NCBI RefSeq assembly: GCF_001429045.1
Contig: NZ_LMHY01000027.1
Location: 372,001-436,000, forward strand
Length of the DNA stretch: 64,000 nucleotides
Direction of reading: 5' to 3'
Source of the DNA: Pseudomonas sp. Root71
GTDB taxonomy: Bacteria; Pseudomonadota; Gammaproteobacteria; Pseudomonadales; Pseudomonadaceae
Shown: positions 35,363 to 44,959 of the stretch, in pieces
How the letters are laid out: the number at the start of each line of letters is the position of its first letter
How positions within the stretch are numbered: position 1 is the first letter of the stretch
Notes under the pieces: model-generated
What the model saw: the letters and a program-made list of their open reading frames with translations, nothing else
What the model was told of the DNA's origin: nothing
Database searches by the model: none
Made by a program: the position numbers and the translations under genes

Positions 35363-36658
35363 ATGCTCCGCGTCCTGATAGCCCTAGCTCTGACTTGCCT
35401 GCTCCAACCGGCCTTTGCTGACGAGCGCGCAGATACCCAACAACAGTTGGACGCCACGCGTCAGGACATTGCCGAGCTGAAGAAGCTGCTGGGCAAGTTG
35501 CAGGAAGAAAAGTCCGGTGTGCAGAAAGAGCTCAAGGGTACCGAAACCGAAATGGGCAAGCTCGAGAAGCAGGTCGATGCCCTGCAAAAAGAGCTGAAGA
35601 AAAGCGAAGCCGAGCTGCAGCGCCTCGATGCAGAGAAAAAAAAACTCCAGAGCGCGCGTATTGAACAACAGCGATTGATCGCCATCCAGGCCCGCGCGGC
35701 CTACCAGAACGGTCGCCAGGAATACCTCAAACTGCTGCTCAACCAGCAGAATCCGGAAAGATTCGCTCGTACCCTCACCTATTACGACTACCTGAGCCAG
35801 GCTCGCCTGGAGCAGTTGAAGAATTTCAACGAAACCCTGCGCCAACTGTCCAATGTCGAGAAAGACATCGCCATGCAGCAGGCGCAATTGCTGGTGCAGC
35901 AAAGCAGCCTCGACACCCAGCGTGACGAGCTCGAGAAAGTCCGCAAGGAGCGCCAGCAAGTCCTGGCCAAACTCAATGACGACGTAAAGGCTCGCGATCA
36001 GAAACTGGCGGCACGCGAGCAGGATCAGGCAGACCTGTCTAAAGTCCTTAAAACCATTGAAGAAACCCTGGCGCGCCAGGCTCGTGAGGCAGAAGAAGCG
36101 CGGCAAAAAGCGCTGATTGCCCAGCAGGAAGCCGAAAAAAAGCGTTTACGTGAGGCCCAGGCGCAGGCAGATGCCAGCGACGACGCCCCACGCAAACCGG
36201 TCAGATCAACGCCTGGCGCTCTGGTTTCCAGTTCCGGCGAGACTTTTGGCGGCCCGTTTGCGTCAACCCGCGGCAAACTTCCCTGGCCTGTCGATGGTCG
36301 ACTGCTGGCGCGCTACGGTGAAAGCCGCGGCGACGATGCCCGGACCAAGTGGGATGGCGTGATGATCAGCGCGTCTGCCGGCAGCACCGTGCATGCGGTG
36401 CATGGTGGTCGCGTAGTGTTTGCCGACTGGCTGCGAGGCGCCGGGTTGCTGGTGATCCTCGACCACGGCAACGGTTTTTTGAGTCTTTATGGTCACAACC
36501 AGACGCTGCTCAAGTCTGCGGGTGACGTGGTAAAAGCCGGTGAGTCCATCTCCACTGTGGGTAGCAGTGGCGGACAAGACACACCGGCATTGTATTTCGC
36601 GATTCGTCAGCAGGGTCACCCGAGTGATCCGGCGCAATGGTGCCGCGCGCAAGGATAA
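35363..36658 (+). CDS. envC: Murein hydrolase activator EnvC (degenerate LytM/M23 protein)
   Basis: 431-aa periplasmic protein. The ATG at MLRVLIALALTCLLQPAFA gives a clear signal peptide; the longer frame begins at the REPIN. A long coiled coil (residues about 25-270, rich in E/K/Q heptads) is followed by a C-terminal LytM domain. The metal ligands of active M23 peptidases appear changed (KWDGVMISA in place of HxGxD), as in EnvC proteins that activate AmiA/AmiB amidases during septum splitting. Confidence 0.9.
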   Translation: MLRVLIALALTCLLQPAFADERADTQQQLDATRQDIAELKKLLGKLQEEKSGVQKELKGTETEMGKLEKQVDALQKELKKSEAELQRLDAEKKKLQSARIEQQRLIAIQARAAYQNGRQEYLKLLLNQQNPERFARTLTYYDYLSQARLEQLKNFNETLRQLSNVEKDIAMQQAQLLVQQSSLDTQRDELEKVRKERQQVLAKLNDDVKARDQKLAAREQDQADLSKVLKTIEETLARQAREAEEARQKALIAQQEAEKKRLREAQAQADASDDAPRKPVRSTPGALVSSSGETFGGPFASTRGKLPWPVDGRLLARYGESRGDDARTKWDGVMISASAGSTVHAVHGGRVVFADWLRGAGLLVILDHGNGFLSLYGHNQTLLKSAGDVVKAGESISTVGSSGGQDTPALYFAIRQQGHPSDPAQWCRAQG

Positions 36659-36689
36659 GTGCGTTACCTAATTCAGGAGTTTGTTAGAC

Positions 36690-38009
36690 ATGCTGCATTT
36701 GTCCCGCCTTACCTCGCTGGCCCTGACGATCGCCCTGGTGATCGGCGCGCCTCTGGCGTTTGCCGCTCAACCAGCGCCGGCGGTTGCGCCTGCGGGCACT
36801 GCTGCGACCACCAAGGCGCCACTGCCGCTGGATGAGTTGCGCACCTTTGCCGAGGTGATGGACCGGATCAAGGCCGCTTATGTCGAACCGGTGGACGACA
36901 AGACCCTGCTGGAAAACGCCATCAAGGGCATGCTCAGCAACCTCGATCCGCATTCCGCCTACCTGGGCCCTGAAGATTTCGCCGAGCTGCAGGAAAGCAC
37001 CAGCGGTGAGTTCGGCGGCCTGGGCATTGAAGTCGGCGCCGAAGACGGCTTCATCAAGGTGGTGTCGCCCATTGACGACACTCCGGCCTCCAAGGCCGGC
37101 ATTCAGGCCGGCGACTTCATCGTCAAGATCAACGGCCAGCCGACCCGCGGCCAGAGCATGACCGAAGCCGTCGACAAGATGCGCGGCAAGATCGGCCAGA
37201 AAATCACCCTGACCCTGGTGCGCGACGGTGGCACGCCGTTCGACGTAACCCTGGCCCGCGCCGTCATCCAGGTGAAGAGCGTGAAGAGCCAGTTGCTGGA
37301 ATCGGGCTATGGGTATATCCGCATCACCCAGTTCCAGGTCAAGACCGGCGAAGAAGTTTCCAAGGCCCTGGCCAAGCTGCGCAAGGAAAACGGCAAGAAG
37401 CTCAAGGGCATCATTCTCGACCTGCGCAACAACCCGGGCGGCGTGTTGCAAGCGGCGGTGGAAGTGGTCGACCACTTCATCACCAAGGGCCTGATCGTTT
37501 ACACCAAGGGCCGCATCGCCAACTCCGAGCTGCGTTTCTCTGCCACCGGCAAGGACGAAAGCGAAGCGGTGCCAATGGTCGTGCTGATCAACGGCGGCAG
37601 CGCCTCGGCTTCGGAAATTGTCGCCGGTGCCCTGCAGGACCAGAAACGCGCCGTGCTGATGGGCACCACCAGTTTCGGCAAGGGCTCGGTACAGACGGTT
37701 CTGCCGCTTAACAACGAGCGCGCACTGAAGATCACCACGGCGTTGTATTACACGCCGAACGGCCGCTCCATCCAGGCCCAGGGCATCGTGCCGGACATCG
37801 AAGTGCGCAAGGCCAAGATCACCAGCGAACAGGACAGCGACTACTTCAAGGAAGCCGACTTGCAGGGTCACCTGGGCAACGGCAACGGCGGCGCCGACAA
37901 ACCGACCGGTTCCAGCGGCAAAGCCAAGCCGATGCCGCAGGACGATGATTACCAATTGGCCCAGGCCCTGAGCCTGCTCAAAGGGCTGAGCATCACATCC
38001 GGCCGTTGA
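36690..38009 (+). CDS. ctpA: Carboxyl-terminal processing protease (S41 family)
   Basis: 439-aa exported serine protease. The signal peptide ends near LAFAAQ; a PDZ domain (about 90-180) is followed by the S41 core with catalytic Ser in GGSASASEIVAGAL (about 310) and Lys in TTSFGKGSVQT (about 335). It trims tails of periplasmic proteins and cell-wall hydrolases. The ATG at 36690 is used because AGGAG lies 12 bp upstream; a TTG at 36681 is too close to it. A 31-bp gap follows envC. Confidence 0.94.
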   Translation: MLHLSRLTSLALTIALVIGAPLAFAAQPAPAVAPAGTAATTKAPLPLDELRTFAEVMDRIKAAYVEPVDDKTLLENAIKGMLSNLDPHSAYLGPEDFAELQESTSGEFGGLGIEVGAEDGFIKVVSPIDDTPASKAGIQAGDFIVKINGQPTRGQSMTEAVDKMRGKIGQKITLTLVRDGGTPFDVTLARAVIQVKSVKSQLLESGYGYIRITQFQVKTGEEVSKALAKLRKENGKKLKGIILDLRNNPGGVLQAAVEVVDHFITKGLIVYTKGRIANSELRFSATGKDESEAVPMVVLINGGSASASEIVAGALQDQKRAVLMGTTSFGKGSVQTVLPLNNERALKITTALYYTPNGRSIQAQGIVPDIEVRKAKITSEQDSDYFKEADLQGHLGNGNGGADKPTGSSGKAKPMPQDDDYQLAQALSLLKGLSITSGR

Positions 38010-38010
38010 G

Positions 38011-38787
38011 ATGTTTCTGCGGTTGCTGATCGGTCTGTTGTGTTGTCTGGCGGGTGTTGCTCATGCAGAGCCCGCCGGATCCACGCCCCACAAAGCCTAC
38101 CTGAGCCTGATCATCGATGACCTGGGGCAGAACCTGCCCCGGGATCGCCGCGTACTCACCCTGCCTGGCCCCGTGACCACGGCAATCATGCCCGACACAC
38201 CCCACGCCACCGAATTCGCCCGCGAAGCCCATCGCGCCGGCAAGATCGTCATCCTGCACATGCCCATGGACCCGGCCACCGGACCGTTCGCCTGGCACCC
38301 CGAGCTGCCCGTCGAAGAGCTGGAAAAGCGCCTGGACGCCGCATTCAAAATGGTTCCGTATACCAGCGGCATCAACAACCACATGGGCAGCCGCATGACC
38401 GCGCAACCAGTCGCCATGGCGTGGTTGATGGCGGATTTGCAGCGCCGGCACAAGTTCTTCGTCGACAGCCGTACCAGCGCCCAGACCGTGGCCGCCGCCC
38501 AAGCGCAGAAGATCGGTTTGGCGAGCGTTTCACGGGATGTATTTCTCGACGATGAGCGTACTGAGGCGGCGATCCTGATCCAGCTGCAAACCGCGATCAG
38601 CCTCGCGCGCAAGCAGGGCTCGGCGGTGATGATCGGTCATCCGTATCCGCAGACGCTGGCGGTGCTGGAGCGTGAATTACCCAGGCTCAAGGCCCAGGGG
38701 ATCGAATGGATTGATATCCGACAGATGATCAGTGTGCGCGGAAACCGGGCGACTGCGGCACATGGAAAGGATGGCGTATACCGCTAG
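38011..38787 (+). CDS. Divergent polysaccharide deacetylase family protein (YibQ)
   Basis: 258 aa with signal peptide (FLRLLIGLLCCLAGVAHA). The domain starts with YLSLIIDDLGQN, the metal-site region of the DUF610/YibQ branch of the NodB-like fold, and includes LHMPMDP and NNHMGSRMT motifs. It starts 1 bp after the ctpA stop, so it is in the envC-ctpA operon and is probably involved in envelope carbohydrate processing; the activity is unproven. Confidence 0.88.
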   Translation: MFLRLLIGLLCCLAGVAHAEPAGSTPHKAYLSLIIDDLGQNLPRDRRVLTLPGPVTTAIMPDTPHATEFAREAHRAGKIVILHMPMDPATGPFAWHPELPVEELEKRLDAAFKMVPYTSGINNHMGSRMTAQPVAMAWLMADLQRRHKFFVDSRTSAQTVAAAQAQKIGLASVSRDVFLDDERTEAAILIQLQTAISLARKQGSAVMIGHPYPQTLAVLERELPRLKAQGIEWIDIRQMISVRGNRATAAHGKDGVYR

Positions 38788-38804
38788 CAGTTACACCGCA
38801 AAAT

Positions 38805-38900
38805 CCCTGTGGGAGCGAGCTTGCTCGCGATGGCGTCGTGTCAGTCGACATCATTGTTGAATGACAGATCGCTATCGCGAGCAAGCTCGCTCCCACAGGG
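38805..38900. repeat. REPIN-type palindrome (family B)
   Basis: Inverted copies of CCCTGTGGGAGCGAGCTTGC with an inner stem GTCGACATCATTGTTGA. It sits between the convergent yibQ and solute-binding protein genes. Confidence 0.85.
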
Positions 38901-38932
38901 GCTCAGGCATGACTAAAGGGTTGGTGTTGATC

Positions 38933-39688
38933 CTAGAGATACTGCGCCATGATCTCGTCCACCCGCCCTTCCTTGCGCATCTGGTCCAGCGCCGCCTGGA
39001 GCTTGGCCACCGTCTCGTCCGGCACGCCCCTGTTCAGTGCCAGGTACAGTTCGGCACTGTTGAAACGCAGTACGGTTTTCAACCCGCTGACCCCTTCCTG
39101 GCGCGCCAGATAGCGCCCGGCCGGATCACCGGTGGCCCACAGGTCGATCTGACCGTTGACCAGTTTCCTGGCGTTGTCTTGATCGCGCAGCACAACGATC
39201 GGCTGGAGGCCTTGTTTGGCAAGCGTCTCGGCAATGGCGTCGCCCTTGTAGGCGCCGATCTTGTATTTGCGCGCGTCATTCAAGGTTTCAAGGGTGATCT
39301 TGCTGTCAGCCTTGGCCAGCATGATCCAGTCGTCCGGGCCAATCGGACCGACCCATTTGAATAGCTTTTCGCGATCGGGCAGGCGCGCCATGACGAATAC
39401 GCCGTAACCGGGTTTTTCCAGGGCGAGTTTGTAGACCCGCTCCCAAGGGAAACGCAACGTCAGGCTGTAGCTAATGCCGGCGCGCTTGAATATCTCGCGG
39501 ACGATATCGGTGGCGATGCCATTGATGTTCTCGTCCTGAGCGAAGTTCTTGCCGTTCTTCGCCATGTTGTACGGCGGGAAGTTCTCTGTCAGCAACACCA
39601 GGTCGGTATCGGGGCTGTCTTTAGCGTTTGCTCCGCTGATCAACAACAGAGAAGCGCTGGCAAGGACGAGAAGAAAGCGTTTAAGCAT
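38933..39688 (-). CDS. Family 3 extracellular solute-binding protein
   Basis: 251 aa with signal peptide (FLLVLASASLLLISGANA) and a single periplasmic binding domain of the amino-acid (PBPb/SBP_bac_3) type. Typical blocks are FPPYNMAKNGK and NGIATDIVREIFKRAGI, followed by the two-lobe core. No permease or ATPase neighbours it, so it may be an orphan receptor or work with a distant transporter. It is not related to the histidine-synthesis genes beside it. Confidence 0.87.
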   Translation of the reverse strand: MLKRFLLVLASASLLLISGANAKDSPDTDLVLLTENFPPYNMAKNGKNFAQDENINGIATDIVREIFKRAGISYSLTLRFPWERVYKLALEKPGYGVFVMARLPDREKLFKWVGPIGPDDWIMLAKADSKITLETLNDARKYKIGAYKGDAIAETLAKQGLQPIVVLRDQDNARKLVNGQIDLWATGDPAGRYLARQEGVSGLKTVLRFNSAELYLALNRGVPDETVAKLQAALDQMRKEGRVDEIMAQYL

Positions 39689-39766
39689 GTCTGGCTACCG
39701 AAATCCATGGCGTACCCAAGAGTGCCTTGGGTATGCCATGGTGTCCACTAGCCTGTACCGGTTTGT

Positions 39767-40537
39767 TTAACGCATCACGATTCCGCGATGGGCCATATAG
39801 GCCTTGGCTTCCTGCACGGTGTATTCGCCGAAGTGGAAAATACTCGCCGCCAGTACCGCGCTGGCGTGGCCTTCGATAATGCCGTCGGCCAGGTGTTGCA
39901 GGTTGCCGACACCGCCGGAGGCGATCACCGGAATGCCCAGTGCGTCGCTGATGGCGCGGGTAACACCCAGATCGAAACCGTTTTTCATGCCGTCCTGGTC
40001 CATGCTGGTCAGCAGGATTTCGCCAGCACCCAGGCCTTCCATCTTCTTCGCCCACTCAACGGCGTCGAGGCCGGTTGGCTTGCGACCGCCATGGGTGAAG
40101 ATTTCCCAGCGCGGGGTTTCGCCAGGTCCGGAAACCTTCTTCGCGTCGATGGCCACCACTATGCATTGCGAACCGAAATGCTGCGCGGCTTCGCCGACGA
40201 ATTCCGGGTTGAACACTGCTGCAGTGTTGATCGAAACCTTGTCCGCACCGGCATTGAGCAGGTTGCGGATGTCTTGCACGGTGCGCACGCCACCGCCCAC
40301 GGTCAGCGGGATGAACACCTGGCTGGCCATGCGCTCGACGGTGTGCAGCGTGGTGTCGCGGCCATCGACGCTGGCGGTGATGTCGAGAAAGGTAATCTCG
40401 TCGGCGCCCTGCTCGTCGTAGCGACGGGCAATTTCCACCGGGTCACCGGCGTCGCGGATGTTTTCGAATTTCACACCCTTGACCACCCGGCCGTTGTCCA
40501 CGTCCAGGCAAGGGATGATGCGTTTGGCCAGCGCCAT
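39767..40537 (-). CDS. hisF: Imidazole glycerol phosphate synthase cyclase subunit
   Basis: 256-aa (beta/alpha)8 barrel that, with HisH, converts PRFAR and ammonia to imidazole glycerol phosphate and AICAR. CLDVDNGRVVKG at the N-terminus carries the catalytic Asp, and the second Asp lies in SMDQDGMKNG (about residue 130). Last gene of the hisB-hisH-DUF2164-hisA-hisF cluster, 9 bp after hisA. Confidence 0.98.
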   Translation of the reverse strand: MALAKRIIPCLDVDNGRVVKGVKFENIRDAGDPVEIARRYDEQGADEITFLDITASVDGRDTTLHTVERMASQVFIPLTVGGGVRTVQDIRNLLNAGADKVSINTAAVFNPEFVGEAAQHFGSQCIVVAIDAKKVSGPGETPRWEIFTHGGRKPTGLDAVEWAKKMEGLGAGEILLTSMDQDGMKNGFDLGVTRAISDALGIPVIASGGVGNLQHLADGIIEGHASAVLAASIFHFGEYTVQEAKAYMAHRGIVMR

Positions 40538-40546
40538 GATCAGTCC

Positions 40547-41284
40547 TCAGCCTTTGTACGAATCGCAGAAAGCTTGCGCTTGAGCGACATCGAGGGTGCC
40601 TTCGTAGATCGCACGGCCCGTGATCGCGCCGATGATGCCTGGCGCCTTGGCGTCGAGCAGGGTCTTGATGTCACCCAGGTTGTGGATGCCGCCGGAAGCG
40701 ATCACCGGGATCTTTGTTGCAGCAGCCAGTGCGGCGGTGAACGGTACGTTGCAGCCCTGCATCATGCCGTCTTTGGCGATGTCGGTATAAACGATCGAAG
40801 ACACGCCGTCGGCTTCGAATTGCCTGGCCAGGTCGATCACCTGGATGGTGCTGATTTCAGCCCAGCCGTCAGTGGCGACAAAACCGTCCTTGGCGTCCAG
40901 ACCCACGATGATTTTGCCCGGGAACGCGCGGCAGGCTTCGGCAACGAAGGCCGGATCTTTCACGGCCTTGGTGCCGATGATCACGTAGCTCACGCCCGCT
41001 TTCACGTAGTGCTCGATGGTTTCCAGGGAGCGGATACCGCCGCCGATCTGGATCGGCAGGTTCGGATAGCGCTTGGCGATGGCGGTGACCACTTCGCCGT
41101 TGACTGGCTTGCCTTCAAACGCGCCGTTCAGGTCGACCAGATGCAGACGACGGCAACCGCCCTCCACCCACTTGGCAGCCATGCTCACCGGGTCATCGGA
41201 GAACACCGTGGAATCTTCCATGCGGCCCTGGCGCAGACGAACACAGGCACCGTCTTTAAGATCGATAGCGGGAATAATCAGCAT
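40547..41284 (-). CDS. hisA: Phosphoribosylformimino-AICAR-phosphate ribotide isomerase
   Basis: 245-aa barrel isomerase converting ProFAR to PRFAR. The start MLIIPAIDLKDGACVRLRQG is standard and contains the catalytic Asp; the second is in VYTDIAKDGMMQG (about residue 169). An in-frame start 15 bp upstream is less likely. It lies in the histidine-synthesis cluster just upstream of hisF. Confidence 0.97.
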   Translation of the reverse strand: MLIIPAIDLKDGACVRLRQGRMEDSTVFSDDPVSMAAKWVEGGCRRLHLVDLNGAFEGKPVNGEVVTAIAKRYPNLPIQIGGGIRSLETIEHYVKAGVSYVIIGTKAVKDPAFVAEACRAFPGKIIVGLDAKDGFVATDGWAEISTIQVIDLARQFEADGVSSIVYTDIAKDGMMQGCNVPFTAALAAATKIPVIASGGIHNLGDIKTLLDAKAPGIIGAITGRAIYEGTLDVAQAQAFCDSYKG

Positions 41285-41326
41285 CTGGCAAACCTTCAAA
41301 TTTGAATGTTCAGCTTGGCTCGGAAA

Positions 41327-41584
41327 TCAGTTTTTCTCGAGCGCCCACAGGTCGCTTTCGATGCTTTCGAACCTCTCTTTGAGGTGCGCCTGCACATCGA
41401 AAATCGCCCTGTTGTAATAGTGCGGAGCAATTTCACGGGTAAACAGCTCAAGAATCTCCGCCGCCTCGAACGAGCCGAGGTCGAGTTCGAAGCGGTCTTC
41501 CATGAAACGCTTGATCTTGCGATTGGCCTCGCTCTCTTGCTCGGGAGTGAGGGTCAGGATCGGGGGTTTCTTCTTGACTGCCAT
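41327..41584 (-). CDS. DUF2164 family protein within the his operon
   Basis: 85-aa acidic/helical cytosolic protein of the DUF2164 family (KPPILTLTPEQESEANRKIK, then FAAEILELF-like helix). Its ATG begins on the base next to the hisH stop codon and it precedes hisA, so it is embedded in the histidine operon. Its function is not known. Confidence 0.88.
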   Translation of the reverse strand: MAVKKKPPILTLTPEQESEANRKIKRFMEDRFELDLGSFEAAEILELFTREIAPHYYNRAIFDVQAHLKERFESIESDLWALEKN

Positions 41585-42223
41585 TTACCAGCGACCGTCC
41601 CACGCAGCGAAGTTCTGCAGCAACTGCAGGCCATGGGTATGGCTTTTCTCCGGGTGGAACTGCACGGCGAAACGCGAGCCTTCGGCCAGCGCCGCGGCGA
41701 AATCGACACCGTAGTGACCGCCACCGACCACCTGCCGCGCGTTGGCGGCAGCGATGTAGTAGCTGTGCACGAAGTAGAACCGCGCCATGTCCGGAATATC
41801 GTGCCACAGCGGGTGACTGACCTTCTGCTTCACTTCGTTCCAGCCCATGTGCGGGACTTTCAGGTGTTCGCCATCTTCGACCAGATCCTTGCCGAAGAAC
41901 TTCACCGCGCCCGGGAACAGGCCGATGCAGTCGACGCCGTCGTTCTCTTCGCTGGTGTCGAGCAAGGCTTGCATGCCCACGCAGATGCCAAGGAACGGAC
42001 GGTCCTGACTGACTTCACGCACCAGGGAATCGAAGCCGAGGCGACGGATCTCCGCCATGCAATCGCGAATCGCGCCGACGCCGGGGAAAACCACCCGGTC
42101 GGCTTCGCGAATCACGCTGGCATCGCTGGTGATCAGCACCTTGCCGGCACCGACGTGCTCGAGGGCCTTGGCCACCGAGTGCAGGTTGCCCATGCCGTAA
42201 TCGATAACCGCGACTGTCTGCAT
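41585..42223 (-). CDS. hisH: Imidazole glycerol phosphate synthase glutaminase subunit
   Basis: 212-aa class I glutamine amidotransferase that feeds ammonia to HisF. The nucleophile is Cys in GICVGMQALL (about residue 83), and the His/Glu pair is in VQFHPEKSHTHG (about 190). It overlaps the hisB stop by 1 bp (TAATG). Confidence 0.97.
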   Translation of the reverse strand: MQTVAVIDYGMGNLHSVAKALEHVGAGKVLITSDASVIREADRVVFPGVGAIRDCMAEIRRLGFDSLVREVSQDRPFLGICVGMQALLDTSEENDGVDCIGLFPGAVKFFGKDLVEDGEHLKVPHMGWNEVKQKVSHPLWHDIPDMARFYFVHSYYIAAANARQVVGGGHYGVDFAAALAEGSRFAVQFHPEKSHTHGLQLLQNFAAWDGRW

Positions 42224-42816
42224 TACAGGACGCCCTTGGTCGAAGGCATTTGCCCGGCCATGCGGTCATCGAGCTCGACAGCCATGCGCAGGGCGCGGCC
42301 GAATGCCTTGAACACGGTTTCGATCTGGTGGTGGGTGTTGGTGCCACGCAGGTTGTCGATGTGCAGGCTGACCAATGCATGGTTGACGAAGCCCTGGAAG
42401 AATTCCTGGAACAAGTCAACGTCGAAGCCGCCAACGGTGGCGCGGGTGTACGGCACGTGCATCTGCAGGCCTGGACGACCGGAGAAGTCGATCACCACGC
42501 GCGACAACGCTTCATCGAGCGGCACGTAGGCATGGCCGTAGCGACGGATGCCTTTCTTGTCGCCGATGGCTTTGGCAAATGCCTGGCCGAGGGTGATACC
42601 GACGTCTTCCACCGTGTGGTGGTCATCGATATGCAAGTCGCCCTTGCTGACGATATCCAGGTCGATCAGCCCGTGACGGGCTATCTGGTCCAGCATGTGC
42701 TCAAGAAAAGGAACACCGATATCGAATCGGGCCTTTCCGGTGCCATCGAGGTTGATCGAGGCTTTGATCTGGGTTTCCAGAGTGTCGCGCTCGACAGACG
42801 CCTTACGTTCGGCCAT
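42223..42816 (-). CDS. hisB: Imidazoleglycerol-phosphate dehydratase
   Basis: 197-aa monofunctional IGPD (no phosphatase domain, unlike the enteric HisB). Metal-binding motifs are FLEHMLDQIARHG and DDHHTVEDVGI (about residues 40 and 67) and the HQ(I/V)E segment HHQIETVFKAFGRAL near residue 170. The ATG is preceded by GGAG; a GTG 3 bp upstream is the alternative. First gene of the his cluster. Confidence 0.97.
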   Translation of the reverse strand: MAERKASVERDTLETQIKASINLDGTGKARFDIGVPFLEHMLDQIARHGLIDLDIVSKGDLHIDDHHTVEDVGITLGQAFAKAIGDKKGIRRYGHAYVPLDEALSRVVIDFSGRPGLQMHVPYTRATVGGFDVDLFQEFFQGFVNHALVSLHIDNLRGTNTHHQIETVFKAFGRALRMAVELDDRMAGQMPSTKGVL

Positions 42817-42950
42817 CACCAGCTCCGCAAAATCATTGGGCGAAAAAGGCAGCCATTATAGGCGTGCGGGCGCCAAACAGAAACACGAGAGGTGATATCC
42901 CTGACGGAGTGAATTCGGGGGTGTCGGCGATAGACATGTCCATACAAGCA

Positions 42951-43013
42951 AAAGATCGCAGCCTTCGGCAGCTCCTACGGTCGGTGTAGGAGCTGCCGAA
43001 GGCTGCGATCTTT
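42951..43013. repeat. REPIN-type palindrome (family A), short loop
   Basis: Nearly perfect inverted pair of the TGTAGGAGCTGCCGAAGGCT unit with only a few bases between the arms, in the 247-bp gap between hisB and the MFS gene. Confidence 0.85.
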
Positions 43014-43063
43014 TGGCATTGAGCAAATGTGCCTGACACAACACCCGTCAGGCACAGAAGTTT

Positions 43064-44728
43064 TTAATGGAACAACACCGCCGTCTTCTGCAAGGTCACC
43101 CACACACCCCACGCCAGCGGAATGCCCACCACCAGCCACGCTGCAATCGCCAGCGGCTTGGTACCCGGCGCGGCTTTCCACTCCAGCACGGTGCTGCTGT
43201 CAGCGCCTTTGTCATGGCCCAGCGCCTGTTCGGCGGCCAGTTCGGCGTCGGTCATGAAGTATTTGTCCGCCACCGGACGCACCAGCAGGTTGCACAGGAA
43301 ACCCAGTACCAGCAGGCCGGCGAGGATGTACAGGGTGATGTCGTAAGCCGCCGCACGCTCGACACCGATACTCAGCTGGTATTCACGCAGGTAGTTCACC
43401 AGCACAGGGCCGAGCACACCGGCAGCAGCCCAAGCGGTCAGCAAACGACCGTGAATCGCACCGACCATTTGCGTACCGAAGAGGTCTGCCAGATACGCAG
43501 GAACAGTCGCGAAACCACCGCCATACATCGACAGGATGATGCAGAACGCCGCCACGAACAGCGCAATGCTGCCCAGATGACCCAGGTTCGGAATCAGTCC
43601 GTACAAGGCAAAGCCCAAGGCGAAGAACACGAAGTAAGTGTTTTTACGGCCCAGGTAATCCGAGAACGAAGCCCAGAAGAAACGCCCGCCGATGTTGAAC
43701 AGGCTCAACAAACCGGTGAAACCGGCAGCGATGGCGGCAATCGAAGCCAGTTGCGAGGCATCCAGTTGACCGAAGGCCAGGTCATTGCCCAGCAGCTTGC
43801 CCGCGAACACTTCCTGCAGCAGCGGCGACGCCATGCCGAGGATGCCGATACCGGCCGATACGTTCAGGCACAGCACCAGCCACACCAGACGGAACTGCGG
43901 CGTCTTCCAGGCCACATTCACGTGAACATGACGATGCGTGATCATCGCGTTCGAGGCTTTTTTCGCCGGGGCCGTCCAGCCTTCAGGCTTCCAGCCGGTT
44001 GGCGGAACGCGGTAGGACAGCGCGCCACCGATCATGAACACGAAGTAGATCGCGGCCATCACCAGGAAGCTCTGCCACACGCCGACGCTGGTTGGCGAAG
44101 CGAAATGCCCCATCAGCGCCGCCGCCAGCGGAGCGCCGACCATTGCGCCACCGCCGAAGCCCATGATCGCCATGCCGGTCGCCATGCCGCGCTTGTCCGG
44201 GAACCATTTGATCAGGGTCGACACCGGCGAAATGTAACCCAGGCCCAGGCCGATACCACCAATGACCCCGGAGCCGATCCACATCAGCCAGATCTGGTGG
44301 GTGTACACCCCCAGCGCCGAAATCAGCAGGCCGCCACACCAGCACAGTGCCGATACGACACCGGCCTTGCGCGGTCCGGCGTGTTCCAGCCAGCCACCCC
44401 AGATGGCGGCCGAGCAACCCAGGAAGATGAAGAACAGGGTGTAGATCCAGCCAAGCATCGAGATCGGCCAGTCACACTGGGACGAAAAGACTTGTGCGAT
44501 AAAACTCATGTCCGGTGCGCAGGCCACTGGAGCGGCGATGCCCAGCGCCTTGGACAGCGGCAACCAGAACACCGAAAAGCCGTAGGCCATGCCGATGCAC
44601 AAGTGGATGGCCAGCGCGGCCGGTGGCACCAGCCAACGGTTGAAACCGGGCTTGGCGATGATCCGCTCCTTGGACAGGAACGCAGGCTGGTCGGCGCTGA
44701 AGCCGTCCGCCGTGATGCTCGTGGTCAT
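43064..44728 (-). CDS. OFA-type MFS transporter (oxalate/formate antiporter family)
   Basis: 554-aa polytopic inner-membrane protein, longer than a basic 12-TM MFS because of a cytoplasmic insertion around residues 240-270 and extended ends. MAYGFSVFWLPLSKALG and WFPDKRGMATGMAIMGFGGG (the loop-4/5 OFA pattern) place it in the oxalate:formate antiporter family. The substrate cannot be told from sequence; relatives carry monocarboxylates. Single gene. Confidence 0.87.
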   Translation of the reverse strand: MTTSITADGFSADQPAFLSKERIIAKPGFNRWLVPPAALAIHLCIGMAYGFSVFWLPLSKALGIAAPVACAPDMSFIAQVFSSQCDWPISMLGWIYTLFFIFLGCSAAIWGGWLEHAGPRKAGVVSALCWCGGLLISALGVYTHQIWLMWIGSGVIGGIGLGLGYISPVSTLIKWFPDKRGMATGMAIMGFGGGAMVGAPLAAALMGHFASPTSVGVWQSFLVMAAIYFVFMIGGALSYRVPPTGWKPEGWTAPAKKASNAMITHRHVHVNVAWKTPQFRLVWLVLCLNVSAGIGILGMASPLLQEVFAGKLLGNDLAFGQLDASQLASIAAIAAGFTGLLSLFNIGGRFFWASFSDYLGRKNTYFVFFALGFALYGLIPNLGHLGSIALFVAAFCIILSMYGGGFATVPAYLADLFGTQMVGAIHGRLLTAWAAAGVLGPVLVNYLREYQLSIGVERAAAYDITLYILAGLLVLGFLCNLLVRPVADKYFMTDAELAAEQALGHDKGADSSTVLEWKAAPGTKPLAIAAWLVVGIPLAWGVWVTLQKTAVLFH

Positions 44729-44959
44729 TGTGTATCCCCCAATTATCAGTATGGTTCGCCAGCCACGGTCCGCTCCCGGCTTCTATGCACGCAGGCCTGA
44801 CCGTTTTTTGGGTGGAGCACCTTGTTGTGCGACAACAGGTCGCAGAAGGACGGACGAACGGGCAAAGGTTACCATTTGCAAGTGACAGAAAAACCAAACT
44901 GACATCACCTTTTGTACGTCATCTGATCTCTATCGCTTCATGACCTCACAGGAATCCCC

